From: Gemmatimonadota bacterium | GTDB taxonomy: Bacteria; Gemmatimonadota; Gemmatimonadetes; Longimicrobiales; Longimicrobiaceae | Direction of reading: 5' to 3' | NCBI GenBank assembly: GCA_028287185.1 | Contig: JAQBQD010000142.1 | Location: forward strand, 1 to 57,292 | Length of the DNA: 57,292 nucleotides | Part shown: positions 34,274-42,664 of the stretch, piece by piece | How positions within the stretch are numbered: the first letter of the stretch is position 1 | Layout: the number at the start of each line of letters is the position of its first letter | Position numbers and translations under genes: made by a program | The notes under the pieces: model-generated | What the model saw: the letters and a program-made list of their open reading frames with translations, nothing else | What the model was told of the DNA's origin: nothing | Database searches by the model: none

Positions 34274-34828
34274 TCAGGCCGCGTCGATCTGCATGTAGAT
34301 CGTGGCCGTGTAGACCCCGGCCCGTGCGTTGTTGAGGTCTTCCTTCCGCGGCGTGTACGCGTGGAACAGCAGCCAGCGCGAGCCGTTCGGGGCAGCGAAG
34401 GTGCCGCTTCCCTGGCAGTTGAAAATCGTCGCCAGCGTCCGCGTGGACGGGTCCGGGCTGGCAAGGTTGTCGCACGCCGTGGTCAGCGCCTGCTCGTCGC
34501 CCGCCGCGTTGCGGAAGACGAGCTTGCCGTCTGCGCGCAGCCCGACGATGCTCAGCCGGTACGGGACGTTCGCCCGTACCTCGCGGATGGGTGGGTTGCT
34601 GGAGAGGAGGTTGAAGGTGCCGATCGCTCCGTAGCCCGGCGGCACCCCGTCGCGGAAGTAGAACGTCATGTCGTGAAGCGACGTCTCATGGCTCACCACT
34701 TCTACGAAGGGCGCCACGCTGATCGAAAACGTGATAGCTCCCGAACGGTCGCTGAGCTGGGCCTGCCCCAGCGCGGGCGAGGCCGTCAGCAACGCCCCGG
34801 CGAGGAGCGCGAAGGAAATCCGTGTCAT
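34274..34828 (-). CDS. pilus-subunit-like exported protein
   Basis: A 184-aa exported protein (signal MTRISFALLAGALLTASPALG). The mature part is beta-rich, starts with QLSDRSGAITFSISVAPFVEVVSHE and ends with RAGVYTATIYMQIDAA, the alternating beta-strand ending expected of chaperone-usher or spore-coat-U-type subunits. Two cysteines (TTACDN, IFNCQG) could form a disulfide. It is close to the next gene (34909-35472) in start and end, so they are paralogues. It is transcribed between the T4SS genes and the chaperone. Confidence 0.65.
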   Translation of the reverse strand: MTRISFALLAGALLTASPALGQAQLSDRSGAITFSISVAPFVEVVSHETSLHDMTFYFRDGVPPGYGAIGTFNLLSSNPPIREVRANVPYRLSIVGLRADGKLVFRNAAGDEQALTTACDNLASPDPSTRTLATIFNCQGSGTFAAPNGSRWLLFHAYTPRKEDLNNARAGVYTATIYMQIDAA

Positions 34829-34908
34829 GGCTGTGTCTCCCTGGGGTTAAGTCAGCGGCGCGCCGCCCCGGCCGGATACCGGGGCGGGACCGCCCGTTGT
34901 CGGTCGGT

Positions 34909-35472
34909 TCAGAGGGCCTCGATCTGGAGGTAGACCGTGGCCTGGTACAGCCCCGCCCGCCGGTTCGCCGTCACGGACGCGTTCTCCGTGTAGGCACGGA
35001 GCGTCACCCAGGACGAGTTGGTCGGAACCAACGGCCCGCTGTTGGAGCACAGCCAGTCGGCGTACTCCGAGGGCGCGCTCGGATGCTCCGTCGCGGAGAG
35101 CCGGCACTGCATCTTGAGCATGATCCCGGTCCCCGGAGGCGCCTGCCCGGCGATGAACTCGACGTCGCCGTTCGCACTCAGGCCCTGGAGGGTGAGGCGA
35201 TACGCCGTGTTCGCCTTGATCTCCCGCGTGACCATCCCGTCGGGCGTGTCGATGCTGCCCTGGCCGGGGGCGACGCCCTCCGGCTGGCTCGCCGTCAGGT
35301 TGTGCGTGGACGGGGCGTGGCTCACCACCTCGACCCACTTGGCCACCGTGAACTGAAGTGTGATGGCACCCGAGCGGTCGGTCGTCTGCGCCGACTGCGC
35401 GTTGAGCGCGGTCGGGGCGGCGCAGAGCGCCAGCATCGCGGCCACGGCCGCGGCGTTCTTCGTGAAGCGCAT
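34909..35472 (-). CDS. pilus-subunit-like exported protein, paralogue
   Basis: A 187-aa exported protein with signal peptide (AAVAAMLALCAAPTALNAQ), mature start TTDRSGAITLQFTVAKWVEVVSH and ending RAGLYQATVYLQIEAL. Both ends match the 184-aa neighbour closely, the middle is diverged. Cysteines in MQCRLS and WLCSNS may form a disulfide. Together with the neighbour it probably forms the pilus shaft or a major/minor pair. Confidence 0.65.
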   Translation of the reverse strand: MRFTKNAAAVAAMLALCAAPTALNAQSAQTTDRSGAITLQFTVAKWVEVVSHAPSTHNLTASQPEGVAPGQGSIDTPDGMVTREIKANTAYRLTLQGLSANGDVEFIAGQAPPGTGIMLKMQCRLSATEHPSAPSEYADWLCSNSGPLVPTNSSWVTLRAYTENASVTANRRAGLYQATVYLQIEAL

Positions 35473-35605
35473 GGTCTGTCTTCCTTGTCGGTGGATGGAG
35501 GGAGGGGGGCGTCCGCCCCCGCTCCCGGTTCTGGTTCGTCTCGCGTTCTGCCGGAGCCGGCCGGGGGGTGCCCGCGCCGGCGGCTGCGCCGCCCGGTCCG
35601 TCCGG

Positions 35606-36121
35606 CTACATCGCGTCCACACGGAACGCCGCGGTGCCGCTGTAGCGGCCCGCGCGCGCGGCGCTGGTCTGCGCCCCGTCCACCACGACGAAGGCGCGCA
35701 GCACGACGGTGCGCGGGAGCCCGCCGCCCTGGGGCGGCGGCGCACCCGCGCCTGCGTGGAAGCAGTTGAACTCGACCCACGTACGAGCCCCGCTCCCGGC
35801 GTCCGCCCAGAGGCAGCGCACGCGCGCCGCCACGGCCTGGCCCTGGGGGTTCCACAGCGTGAGCTGATTGTTCGCGGTAACGCCGACGAGCTGCATGTCC
35901 ACCGGGCCGGTGAACGTGACTTCGCGCTCCAGCGCCGGGGCCTGGGCGCCGTCCACGGCACCGCCCGGATAGACCATCCCGCCCGGCAGATAGCCCGTGG
36001 CGACGTGCTCCCCGGCGGCGTGGTCGCTGAACTGCACGGCCGCGCTGCGCTCCTGCGCAGCGGCCGGGGCGACGGCAACGATGAGCGCGGCGCCGGCCAG
36101 GAGGAGGGAGGCGCGCATCAT
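35606..36121 (-). CDS. third pilus-subunit-like exported protein
   Basis: A 171-aa exported protein (signal MMRASLLLAGAALIVAVAPAAAQ) of beta-rich composition, ending RAGRYSGTAAFRVDAM, again the R-A-G-x-Y beta-strand ending of the two other subunits. Its ATG overlaps the stop of the traF-like gene (ATGA at 36118-36121). This overlap physically links the pilus block to the conjugation operon. Confidence 0.65.
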   Translation of the reverse strand: MMRASLLLAGAALIVAVAPAAAQERSAAVQFSDHAAGEHVATGYLPGGMVYPGGAVDGAQAPALEREVTFTGPVDMQLVGVTANNQLTLWNPQGQAVAARVRCLWADAGSGARTWVEFNCFHAGAGAPPPQGGGLPRTVVLRAFVVVDGAQTSAARAGRYSGTAAFRVDAM

Positions 36122-36738
36122 CGTCCGAACTCCGGCTGGAGGGGCGCCCATTCCGGGCGGAATGCGGGCAGGACCGCCCCCTGCTCCCACGTCAGGATGG
36201 GACGAAGGACCGCGAGGACGTTGCGCTGCGGCAGCGGACCGAAGTAGCGGCTGTCGAAACTGCGGCGGCTGTCCGTGGCGACCACCCACAGGTCGCCCGC
36301 ATGCACGACGTACACGCCCGCCGGATACAGCGGGAGCGGGCGCCCGTAGCTGTCGCGGGGGAGGCGGGCCGTGCGGGGGACGGGCCGGCCATTGACCGCC
36401 AACCCGCGGTCCGCGACGGCCACCGTGTCCCCGCCAGTGGCGAGGACACGCTTGCCCAGCGGCTCCAGCCCGTCCGCGCATCCGTCGCGGACGGGCCGGC
36501 CATCGCCGATGTAGCCGCGTCGGGCGGCGAGGCTCGCCGCCGGCTCCGTGAGGCACACCATCACCACCAGGCCGGGCGCGGGCGCCTCGCCCTGGACTGT
36601 CTGGTAGACGCCGAGCGGGATGCTGGGCGTCAGGCAGAACCGCAGCCCGAGCAGCACGGCCACCGCCACGGCAGTGAAGGCCACGGCCGACGTGAGCAGG
36701 AAGGCGCGCGTGCGCGCCTCCGTGAGGAAGCGGGTCAT
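36118..36738 (-). CDS. traF: TraF-like conjugal transfer signal peptidase (S26 family)
   Basis: A 206-aa membrane protease with one N-terminal membrane segment (AFLLTSAVAFTAVAVAVLLG), the serine box TPSIPLGVYQ and the lysine box GKRVLATGGDTV, then SRRSFDSRYFGPL near the end, all typical of TraF/S26 peptidases that mature (and in RP4 cyclise) the TrbC pilin. It lies between the coupling protein and the first pilus-subunit-like gene, overlapping both by four bases. Palindrome copy 14 encodes A-F-R-P-E-W near its C-terminus. Confidence 0.85.
   Translation of the reverse strand: MTRFLTEARTRAFLLTSAVAFTAVAVAVLLGLRFCLTPSIPLGVYQTVQGEAPAPGLVVMVCLTEPAASLAARRGYIGDGRPVRDGCADGLEPLGKRVLATGGDTVAVADRGLAVNGRPVPRTARLPRDSYGRPLPLYPAGVYVVHAGDLWVVATDSRRSFDSRYFGPLPQRNVLAVLRPILTWEQGAVLPAFRPEWAPLQPEFGR
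36148..36165. repeat. ICE palindrome copy 14 (inside traF-like gene)
   Basis: Reads CCATTCCGGGCGGAATGC; one centre and one flank base differ from consensus. Confidence 0.75.
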
Positions 36739-38666
36739 GGCTGCCCCCCACGGCCGCCGCCGACCCGGTTGTAGGTGGGGTTCCAGTCGAAGAGGCCCGC
36801 GAACTCCGCGTCCCGCAGGTAATTCACCCGGTCCACCAGAAGCGGCTCCTGGCCGCGCAGGAAGGCGAGCTGGCGGTTGCTCTCCAACCGTCTCACTTCG
36901 TCCGGCAAGAGCAACTTCCGACCGCGCTCCGCGGCCGTCACGCCACTCCCGCTGCTGGAGCCACCGCCGCCCTTTCCGCCGCGATTGCGACTGGCCGAGG
37001 CATTGGCCGACTCGACCACGATGGTCTCGTCGCCAGCCATAGCCGACAGCAACGTCGCCGTCTCATGGTCGTTCGTGCCGAACGACTGGAGCACGTCCGC
37101 GTTCGCCAGAAACGTCGCCCAGCGCGTGTTGTAGAGCGCCTTTGGCTGGGATATGTCCTGGAAGATGGCCCAGAGCGTGAGGCCCGCGCCGCGGCTGAGC
37201 GTGACCGTGCGCGGCAGCTCCGGCAGCGTCCCCATGTTGCCGGCCTCGTCGATGATGGCGAGCACCTTGTGCTCCGGCCGCCCCACCACGCGGCTGGTCG
37301 CCGCGATGGCGCACGCGAGGTTGATCCGCTGCCAGGCGCCGTACGTGTCCAGCCGGTGCGGCGGCACGGTGATGAACAGCGACAGCTTCCCGCCTTTGAG
37401 CGCGTCCATCTGGAAGGTGGACGACTCCATGACCTTCCGGATGCGCGGGCTGTCGAGGAACCACGTGTGCCGCGCCACCGTGGACATGATGCTCCCGAAC
37501 TCCTTCTCGGAGCGGTCCATGATGCGCTTGAACAGCGTCGCCACCCGCGCGACGCCGCCGCCCGCGGCCGTGTTGTCGGCCATCTCCGCCAGCAGCGCGT
37601 TGAACGCCTCGTCCCCCACGCACACGCAGTCACGGACGTGCGGCAGCGAGCGCTTCGGGTCGCCCGGCTCGTACCGCGTGGCGATGTGGAGGACGAGCCC
37701 GGAGAGGAACGCCCTGGCTTGGTCCAGCCAGTGCCCTTCCTCGCTCCCGTGGTAGGTGGGCGGCACGAGCTGCTCCCCGATCAGCCACGCATCGTCGTTC
37801 GCGTCCTCCCCTTCCGGGTCGATGAAGTCCAGCGGGTTGAAGCAGTCCGTGCCCACCGGCCCGCCGACTGCCTGGAGGACTCGCCACGGGTCCAGCCACG
37901 CGACCTGCTGGTGCAGGTCGTCGCGCCGTGTCCTGCGGGACACGGCGGCGTTTTCACCCTTGGGATCGGTAACCACCAAGGAGCCGGGGTACGTCAGGCA
38001 GTTGGGAACGACGGAACCCACGCCCTTGCCGCTCCCGGTGGGCGCGAAGGTGATGAGGTGCCCATCCCCCGGATACCGCAGGAGCTCGCCGCGGTCGCGG
38101 CCGATGATCGGGCCCGTCACCCCCTTGAGGGGTTCCGGATCGCCGAAGCGCGCCGTGCCGAACGAGCCCGTGGGCTCGCGCGGGGGCTCCTTCGGCAGCA
38201 GCAGCATCCCCGTCACGAACGCGGTGCCGCCGCTGCCCGCGCCAACCAGCGCGGCCTTGGATACGAGCCCAGCGTACGCGGGCTGGTGGGCAAGCCGAAG
38301 CCCCCAGACGAGGCCCAGCATGGGATCGTAGAGCGGCCCCAGGCTCGTGAGCACCAGCAGGACCCCCACGCCCATGCCGCGGACGAACACCTTCCACGAC
38401 TGCCGCGCCGTCGCCAGGACGCCGGCGCCTGCGAGCACGAGCACGGCCGCCAGCTTCACCGCGAAAGTCTGCGCCGCGGTGAGGACGACGGCAGGAGCGC
38501 CGAGCGCCGGGCTGTAGTGCAGGGAGGTGGCGAGGAACTGCGTCGCCACCGCGCACGCGAGCACCGCACTCCCGATCAGCAGGGGGACGGCCGGGCTGAT
38601 GGGCCGCGGCCGGACCGCAGCCTGCGGCGGTGCCGCCGCCTGGCCGCCGGACGCACGCGCCGTCAT
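36735..38666 (-). CDS. traG: type IV coupling protein (VirD4/TraG)
   Basis: A 643-aa ATPase that brings the relaxosome to the secretion channel. Several N-terminal membrane segments (about residues 25-165) precede the Walker A FAPTGSGKGVGSVVPN (about 211-226) and Walker B VLAIIDEAGNMG (about 472-483). A glycine/serine-rich insert occurs near the C-terminus. Start and stop overlap trbI and traF by four bases each, so it is part of the long transfer operon. Confidence 0.9.
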   Translation of the reverse strand: MTARASGGQAAAPPQAAVRPRPISPAVPLLIGSAVLACAVATQFLATSLHYSPALGAPAVVLTAAQTFAVKLAAVLVLAGAGVLATARQSWKVFVRGMGVGVLLVLTSLGPLYDPMLGLVWGLRLAHQPAYAGLVSKAALVGAGSGGTAFVTGMLLLPKEPPREPTGSFGTARFGDPEPLKGVTGPIIGRDRGELLRYPGDGHLITFAPTGSGKGVGSVVPNCLTYPGSLVVTDPKGENAAVSRRTRRDDLHQQVAWLDPWRVLQAVGGPVGTDCFNPLDFIDPEGEDANDDAWLIGEQLVPPTYHGSEEGHWLDQARAFLSGLVLHIATRYEPGDPKRSLPHVRDCVCVGDEAFNALLAEMADNTAAGGGVARVATLFKRIMDRSEKEFGSIMSTVARHTWFLDSPRIRKVMESSTFQMDALKGGKLSLFITVPPHRLDTYGAWQRINLACAIAATSRVVGRPEHKVLAIIDEAGNMGTLPELPRTVTLSRGAGLTLWAIFQDISQPKALYNTRWATFLANADVLQSFGTNDHETATLLSAMAGDETIVVESANASASRNRGGKGGGGSSSGSGVTAAERGRKLLLPDEVRRLESNRQLAFLRGQEPLLVDRVNYLRDAEFAGLFDWNPTYNRVGGGRGGQP

Positions 38667-40093
38667 TGCGCACCTCCGGCGCGGGGGCGTGCTGCCGGGG
38701 CGCCCACGTCCAGGTCGGAGGCCACGAAGACGATGAAGGGCGTCGCCGGGCGGATCTCGATGGTCGGTTTGACCTCCAGGTTCCGCCGAAGGATCTCCGT
38801 CGCCAGCGTGGACAGCTCGGTGGCCGCGGCGGTGGCGGCCGTCTGTGCAGGTGTCATGGAGCCGCCGTCCGTCTCCTGCGGCACGCCGAGCTGGACCCCG
38901 GCCCCCAGGGCCGACAGCAGCACGGCCGCTCCGAAGACGCGGCCCCAGTGGTTGTTCACCTTGTCGCGCACGCCCGAACGGCCGTCCTCTGAATGGGTGG
39001 GCAGGCCGGGGAGCGTCAGGGAGTGGCCGTCAGGGAAGCGCAGGCGCGTCCAGGCGACGGCGAGCCGCGCCTGCCCGCCGGCTACCTGGTCGCTGCACGT
39101 GCCCAGCAGCTCTGCCCCCGCGGGAATCAGCACGACGCGCAGGCGCGCGTCGTACACGTCGCGCGTCACCACCGCCTTGACGTTCCCGCAAAGGTCGGAG
39201 TTGATCCCCGTCTCCAGCGCCGCGGGGATCAGCGTCCCCGCGCTCACCACGTACGGCGAGACCGGCGCCTGCGGCGCCGGGGCAGCTCGCCCGGCATCGG
39301 CGGCCGGAGCGGTGGCGAGCTGCGAAGCGCCGCCCGCATTCCGGACGGAATGCGGCGCTCCGGCCGCGTCCCTCACGGAGCCCGCGACTTCGGCCCGCAT
39401 CATCGAATCGGCCAGGGCGTTGTAGTACGCGTCCGGCATCAGCCCATCCGGTCCCGGCTGGAACTGCTGGCCGGCAGTTGCCGGCGCGGCGCCGGAGGCG
39501 CCCGTCAGCTCGGACGGGAGGCGGGCACCGCGGGCCGCGCGGTAACGGCACCGCCGGTCGCACTCAGGCACCGCTGGCGCCGCTGGCGCGGCGGGCGCGG
39601 CGGGCTGTGGCGCCGCGCCGTAGGTTGTGGCGTACGGATCGGTCGTGGGCGGCGGCCCGGCAGCAGGAGCCGTGGCATTCGCCCCGGCCGGCCCGGCGTA
39701 TGGCTGCTGCCCAACCGCTCTGGCGAGCGCGGCCGAATCGGCCGCGCTCGTGCTCGGGGCCGTGCCTCCTGCGACGCGGGCGGCACACTCCATCCCCTGG
39801 CACTCCGGCCCCGGCACCTGCGCCGGAGCGGCCGTGGGATCGTTCGCCAGGAAATCCGCGGTTGCCGGGCCGGCGGGCGGTCCGCCCGCCGTCACCGCCG
39901 GAAGGGTCGGGTCGTCGGCCTTCGGCCGCGATGTGACCAGAAACGCGACGGCGAGGGCCACGAACAGCAGCGTTGCGCCCGCGATCACCACGGGCTTGCT
40001 GCTGAGGCGCTTCACGTCCGGCCTAGGCGTGCTCCCCGGCGCGGGCGAGGTGGACGGCGGGCCGCTGCGCGGCTTGGTTGGCTTGATGCGCAT
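38663..40093 (-). CDS. trbI: TrbI/VirB10-like T4SS core protein
   Basis: A 476-aa protein with a short cytoplasmic tail (MRIKPTKPRSGPP), one membrane segment (VVIAGATLLFVALAVAFLVTS), a long proline/alanine-rich periplasmic spacer and a C-terminal VirB10 beta-barrel domain (LIPAALETGINSDL; VLIPAGAELLG; NNHWGRVFGAAVLLSALGAG). It spans both membranes as part of the core complex. Palindrome copy 15 encodes H-S-V-R-N-A in the spacer, where an insertion is tolerable. Confidence 0.9.
   Translation of the reverse strand: MRIKPTKPRSGPPSTSPAPGSTPRPDVKRLSSKPVVIAGATLLFVALAVAFLVTSRPKADDPTLPAVTAGGPPAGPATADFLANDPTAAPAQVPGPECQGMECAARVAGGTAPSTSAADSAALARAVGQQPYAGPAGANATAPAAGPPPTTDPYATTYGAAPQPAAPAAPAAPAVPECDRRCRYRAARGARLPSELTGASGAAPATAGQQFQPGPDGLMPDAYYNALADSMMRAEVAGSVRDAAGAPHSVRNAGGASQLATAPAADAGRAAPAPQAPVSPYVVSAGTLIPAALETGINSDLCGNVKAVVTRDVYDARLRVVLIPAGAELLGTCSDQVAGGQARLAVAWTRLRFPDGHSLTLPGLPTHSEDGRSGVRDKVNNHWGRVFGAAVLLSALGAGVQLGVPQETDGGSMTPAQTAATAAATELSTLATEILRRNLEVKPTIEIRPATPFIVFVASDLDVGAPAARPRAGGAQ
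39336..39353. repeat. ICE palindrome copy 15 (inside trbI)
   Basis: Reads GCATTCCGGACGGAATGC; in the TrbI periplasmic spacer. Confidence 0.8.
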
Positions 40094-40096
40094 GGG

Positions 40097-40927
40097 TCAC
40101 CGACCTCCCATGCGGCGGTTGTCGATGTGCAGCACCTTCGGTCGTCCGCCCGGCCCGGCGATCACCAGCGCCAGGTGCGCGACGATCCGGTCCGTCTTGT
40201 AGAAGCCCGTCTCACGCGGGCCGGCGTAGTTGAGGAGCGCCCGCTGGCCCGAGTCCTCCACCACGTAGAGGATCGCCTGTTCCGCCTGGCGGGCTTCTTC
40301 GGGGACGTAGATGTAGGTGTGGCTCCCGTCGTCCACGACCTGCAGCGGTTCCCACGGGAAGCCGCCGGTCCGGCGCCACGAGTAGTCGAAGCGGAGGTTT
40401 TCGGCACCGGCCCCGGCCGCCAGGGGCACGGCCGCGCTGTCGCGCGCGGCCGTGACCGCCGTCGTGGCTTTCTCCTGCGCGTTCCGCCACTCCGCGTCGT
40501 CCGGGTACGCGAAGCGCACGCGGCGCGTGTAGCTGGCGTTGGCGTCCCAGTCGTCCACGTCACGGCAGGGCGCCGAGAGCAGCGACAGCTCGTAGCGGCG
40601 CCGCGTGGTGGGGACGACCATGTTGGTGGAGACGCCGCAGAGCAGCGGCTTCACGGCCACCTCCGCGCGGCGTGTGGTCCCCTCGCCGAAGTGGTAGACA
40701 ACGACGCTCCAGCTCGACGTGTCCGCGACGAGCGGCTGGCCCTGCGTGTCCTCGCCCGCTTGCAGCTCCAGGGTGCAGATGCGCATCTCCGCGCATACGA
40801 CCGTCGGCTGCTCCTGGCCGAATCGGAACACCTTCACGTCCCCCGGACGAACGGACTGGCCACTCGCGTCCGTGGGGAGCAATGCCGCTGCGGCGAGCAG
40901 GAGCCCGCCAAATGCAAGTGACTTCAT
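40097..40927 (-). CDS. trbG: TrbG/VirB9-like T4SS protein
   Basis: A 276-aa exported protein (signal MKSLAFGGLLLAAAALLPTDASG). The beta-sandwich N-domain (VFRFGQEQPTVVCAEMRICTLELQAGE) and C-terminal domain (FDYSWRRTGGFPWEPLQVVDDGSHTYIYVPEEA) match VirB9/TrbG, which forms the outer-membrane core with VirB10. The ATG overlaps the stop of trbF. Confidence 0.9.
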   Translation of the reverse strand: MKSLAFGGLLLAAAALLPTDASGQSVRPGDVKVFRFGQEQPTVVCAEMRICTLELQAGEDTQGQPLVADTSSWSVVVYHFGEGTTRRAEVAVKPLLCGVSTNMVVPTTRRRYELSLLSAPCRDVDDWDANASYTRRVRFAYPDDAEWRNAQEKATTAVTAARDSAAVPLAAGAGAENLRFDYSWRRTGGFPWEPLQVVDDGSHTYIYVPEEARQAEQAILYVVEDSGQRALLNYAGPRETGFYKTDRIVAHLALVIAGPGGRPKVLHIDNRRMGGR

Positions 40928-41637
40928 GGCTTGGCTTCTCCTGTGGAAATGGGCGTCCAGTTGATCTCGACCACGTAGAGCCCGAGTGGGTTCTTGTAGA
41001 ACTTGTCCCACTCGGCATCCGTCGTCGGCTGCGGCGGTGGAACGATCTCGACGGTCAGGTAGGCTTCCCACGATGAGCGCGTGGCGGCCCCGCCGCCCTG
41101 GAGCGGCAGGTCCTCCTCCGTCCACTGGACCTTCCAGGTGTTGGACTTGGGGATAGGGAGCGCGCTGTTGACCGTGACCGTGCGCGAGACGGATCGCCCG
41201 AGGACGCGGGGGTCGTTGGCGGGATCGCTGAAATGCTGGTTCACGTAGCGCGCGGCGTTCTTGGCGAGGTGCGCATACGCCCCGTTGATGAACTCCATCT
41301 GCGCTGCGGGATCGGATGACACCCTGCGCACGTTCCCGATGAACTGCCGGAGCGTGTAGGCGACGAGGTTCGGGTCGGCCGGGTTCGTCTTCTCGGCCGG
41401 ACCGCTGTAGACCACCTGGCCGAAGCGGTCCACCTTCACGATGTAGGGCGTCCACTGCGCGGTGGACGCGAGGCGCTGGTACGAGACCGCCAGGAAGGCG
41501 TTGACCAGCAGCAGCCCGAACGCGGCGAGCTGCCAGTTGCGGCGGCCCCGGACGGGGTCGCTGAAGACGTTCAGAAAGGCATCGCGCGCTCGCAGGTACG
41601 TGCTCTCCGGAGCGGCGCGTGTTGAATTCACGGCCAC
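40924..41637 (-). CDS. trbF: TrbF/VirB8-like T4SS protein
   Basis: A 237-aa inner-membrane protein: a short cytoplasmic N-terminus (YLRARDAFLNVFSDPVRGRRNW), a membrane segment (LAAFGLLLVNAFLAVSY) and a periplasmic VirB8-like domain (TPYIVKVDRFGQVVYSGPAEKTNPADPNLVAYTLRQFI). GGGAGG precedes the GTG at 41637 by 6 bases, which decides the start; the frame is open to 41769. Confidence 0.9.
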   Translation of the reverse strand: MAVNSTRAAPESTYLRARDAFLNVFSDPVRGRRNWQLAAFGLLLVNAFLAVSYQRLASTAQWTPYIVKVDRFGQVVYSGPAEKTNPADPNLVAYTLRQFIGNVRRVSSDPAAQMEFINGAYAHLAKNAARYVNQHFSDPANDPRVLGRSVSRTVTVNSALPIPKSNTWKVQWTEEDLPLQGGGAATRSSWEAYLTVEIVPPPQPTTDAEWDKFYKNPLGLYVVEINWTPISTGEAKP

Positions 41638-41666
41638 GGTTACCTCCCGCTTTGCGGGTGCGAAGG

Positions 41667-42602
41667 TCAGTTGTTGCGGAGCGCTTGTGCGATCCCGAGC
41701 GAGGCGCCGCCTGTGATCTTCGATGCAAAGGCGCCGGGCAGGAACATCACGAGCCCGCAGAAGACGCACGACCCCATCAACATTTCAAACGGGGCCGTCA
41801 TATCGAGCAGCGGCGCGAGCGAGAGCGGGGGCCAATTCTGCGCGATGGTGCTTCCGATCGGGACGAGCAGGTACAGCATCATGACCTTGATCCCGCAGTG
41901 CATGACGTAGGTGAGGTAGTTGTCCGCGAGCGTGGCCGTGCCCCGGAACGAGGCAAAGCCGAGAAAGAAGAGACCGGCCGACATGACGACGTATCCCTCG
42001 ACAAGGCAGTACACGATCTGACAGGCGATCCCGGCGAACGCGAGCAACACCAGCAGCGCCACGATCATCCCGATGATGAACAGCGGCGTGTTGAGCATGG
42101 GCGGTCCGAGCGTGGAACCAGCGAGGATCTTTCCTGCCGTGAGAATGCCGATACCTGCGACCTGCGCAGGGTTGAGCGAGGGGACGAGGCTGGCTTGCTG
42201 CCCTGCGGCCACGAAGCTGTCGAAGATCGGCGGCACGATCAGCTCAAAGCTGGTCATGGCAAAGAAGCACAGCGACATGACCAGGATCTTTATCACGAAC
42301 CCACCCGCGGCCTCGTCCAGGCGCTTCGATCCGAGCAGCAGCACCATGGCGGAGGCCACCACCTCGAAACCTGCGAGCAGCACGAACAGCCGCTGCGCAC
42401 TCCGCAGCAGCCGTCCGCCCCACATCAGGGAGGCTTGCCGCCACTGCTCCGTCATGCCGCTGACCACCTGCTGGCCGGCGGCATGCGGGGCGATGATAGC
42501 CGTGACGAACAGACCGGCGACGGCGAGTGCCAGCACTCGGAGCGCGAGCCTGTTTACCTTGGCGCGCGCAGCATTCCGGTCGGAATGCGGTCCGTAGCGC
42601 AT
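41667..42602 (-). CDS. trbL: TrbL/VirB6-like polytopic T4SS protein
   Basis: A 311-aa protein with a signal-like first hydrophobic segment and at least five further membrane segments (for example LFIIGMIVALLVLLAFAGIAC, YVVMSAGLFFLGFA), as in TrbL/VirB6 channel proteins. Its first residues, MRYGPHSDRNAARAK, are encoded by palindrome copy 16, so the repeat has rewritten the N-terminus. Directly upstream, between trbJ and trbL, lies a 13-bp perfect hairpin that ends 4 bases before the ATG. Confidence 0.85.
   Translation of the reverse strand: MRYGPHSDRNAARAKVNRLALRVLALAVAGLFVTAIIAPHAAGQQVVSGMTEQWRQASLMWGGRLLRSAQRLFVLLAGFEVVASAMVLLLGSKRLDEAAGGFVIKILVMSLCFFAMTSFELIVPPIFDSFVAAGQQASLVPSLNPAQVAGIGILTAGKILAGSTLGPPMLNTPLFIIGMIVALLVLLAFAGIACQIVYCLVEGYVVMSAGLFFLGFASFRGTATLADNYLTYVMHCGIKVMMLYLLVPIGSTIAQNWPPLSLAPLLDMTAPFEMLMGSCVFCGLVMFLPGAFASKITGGASLGIAQALRNN
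42571..42588. repeat. ICE palindrome copy 16 (5' end of trbL)
   Basis: Reads GCATTCCGGTCGGAATGC; encodes H-S-D-R-N-A at TrbL residues 6-11. Confidence 0.9.
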
Positions 42603-42605
42603 GAT

Positions 42606-42634
42606 CCCACCCGCGCGCTCCGCGCGCGGGTGGG
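42606..42634 (-). promoter_or_regulatory. 13-bp perfect hairpin upstream of trbL
   Basis: CCCACCCGCGCGC and GCGCGCGGGTGGG pair around tcc. The arm nearest the trbL start would contain the only Shine-Dalgarno-like sequence, so it could limit trbL translation or act as an intra-operon processing or attenuation site. Confidence 0.55.
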
Positions 42635-42664
42635 TGCGCAGCTCTTCAACCTGGCCGGGCTCGT

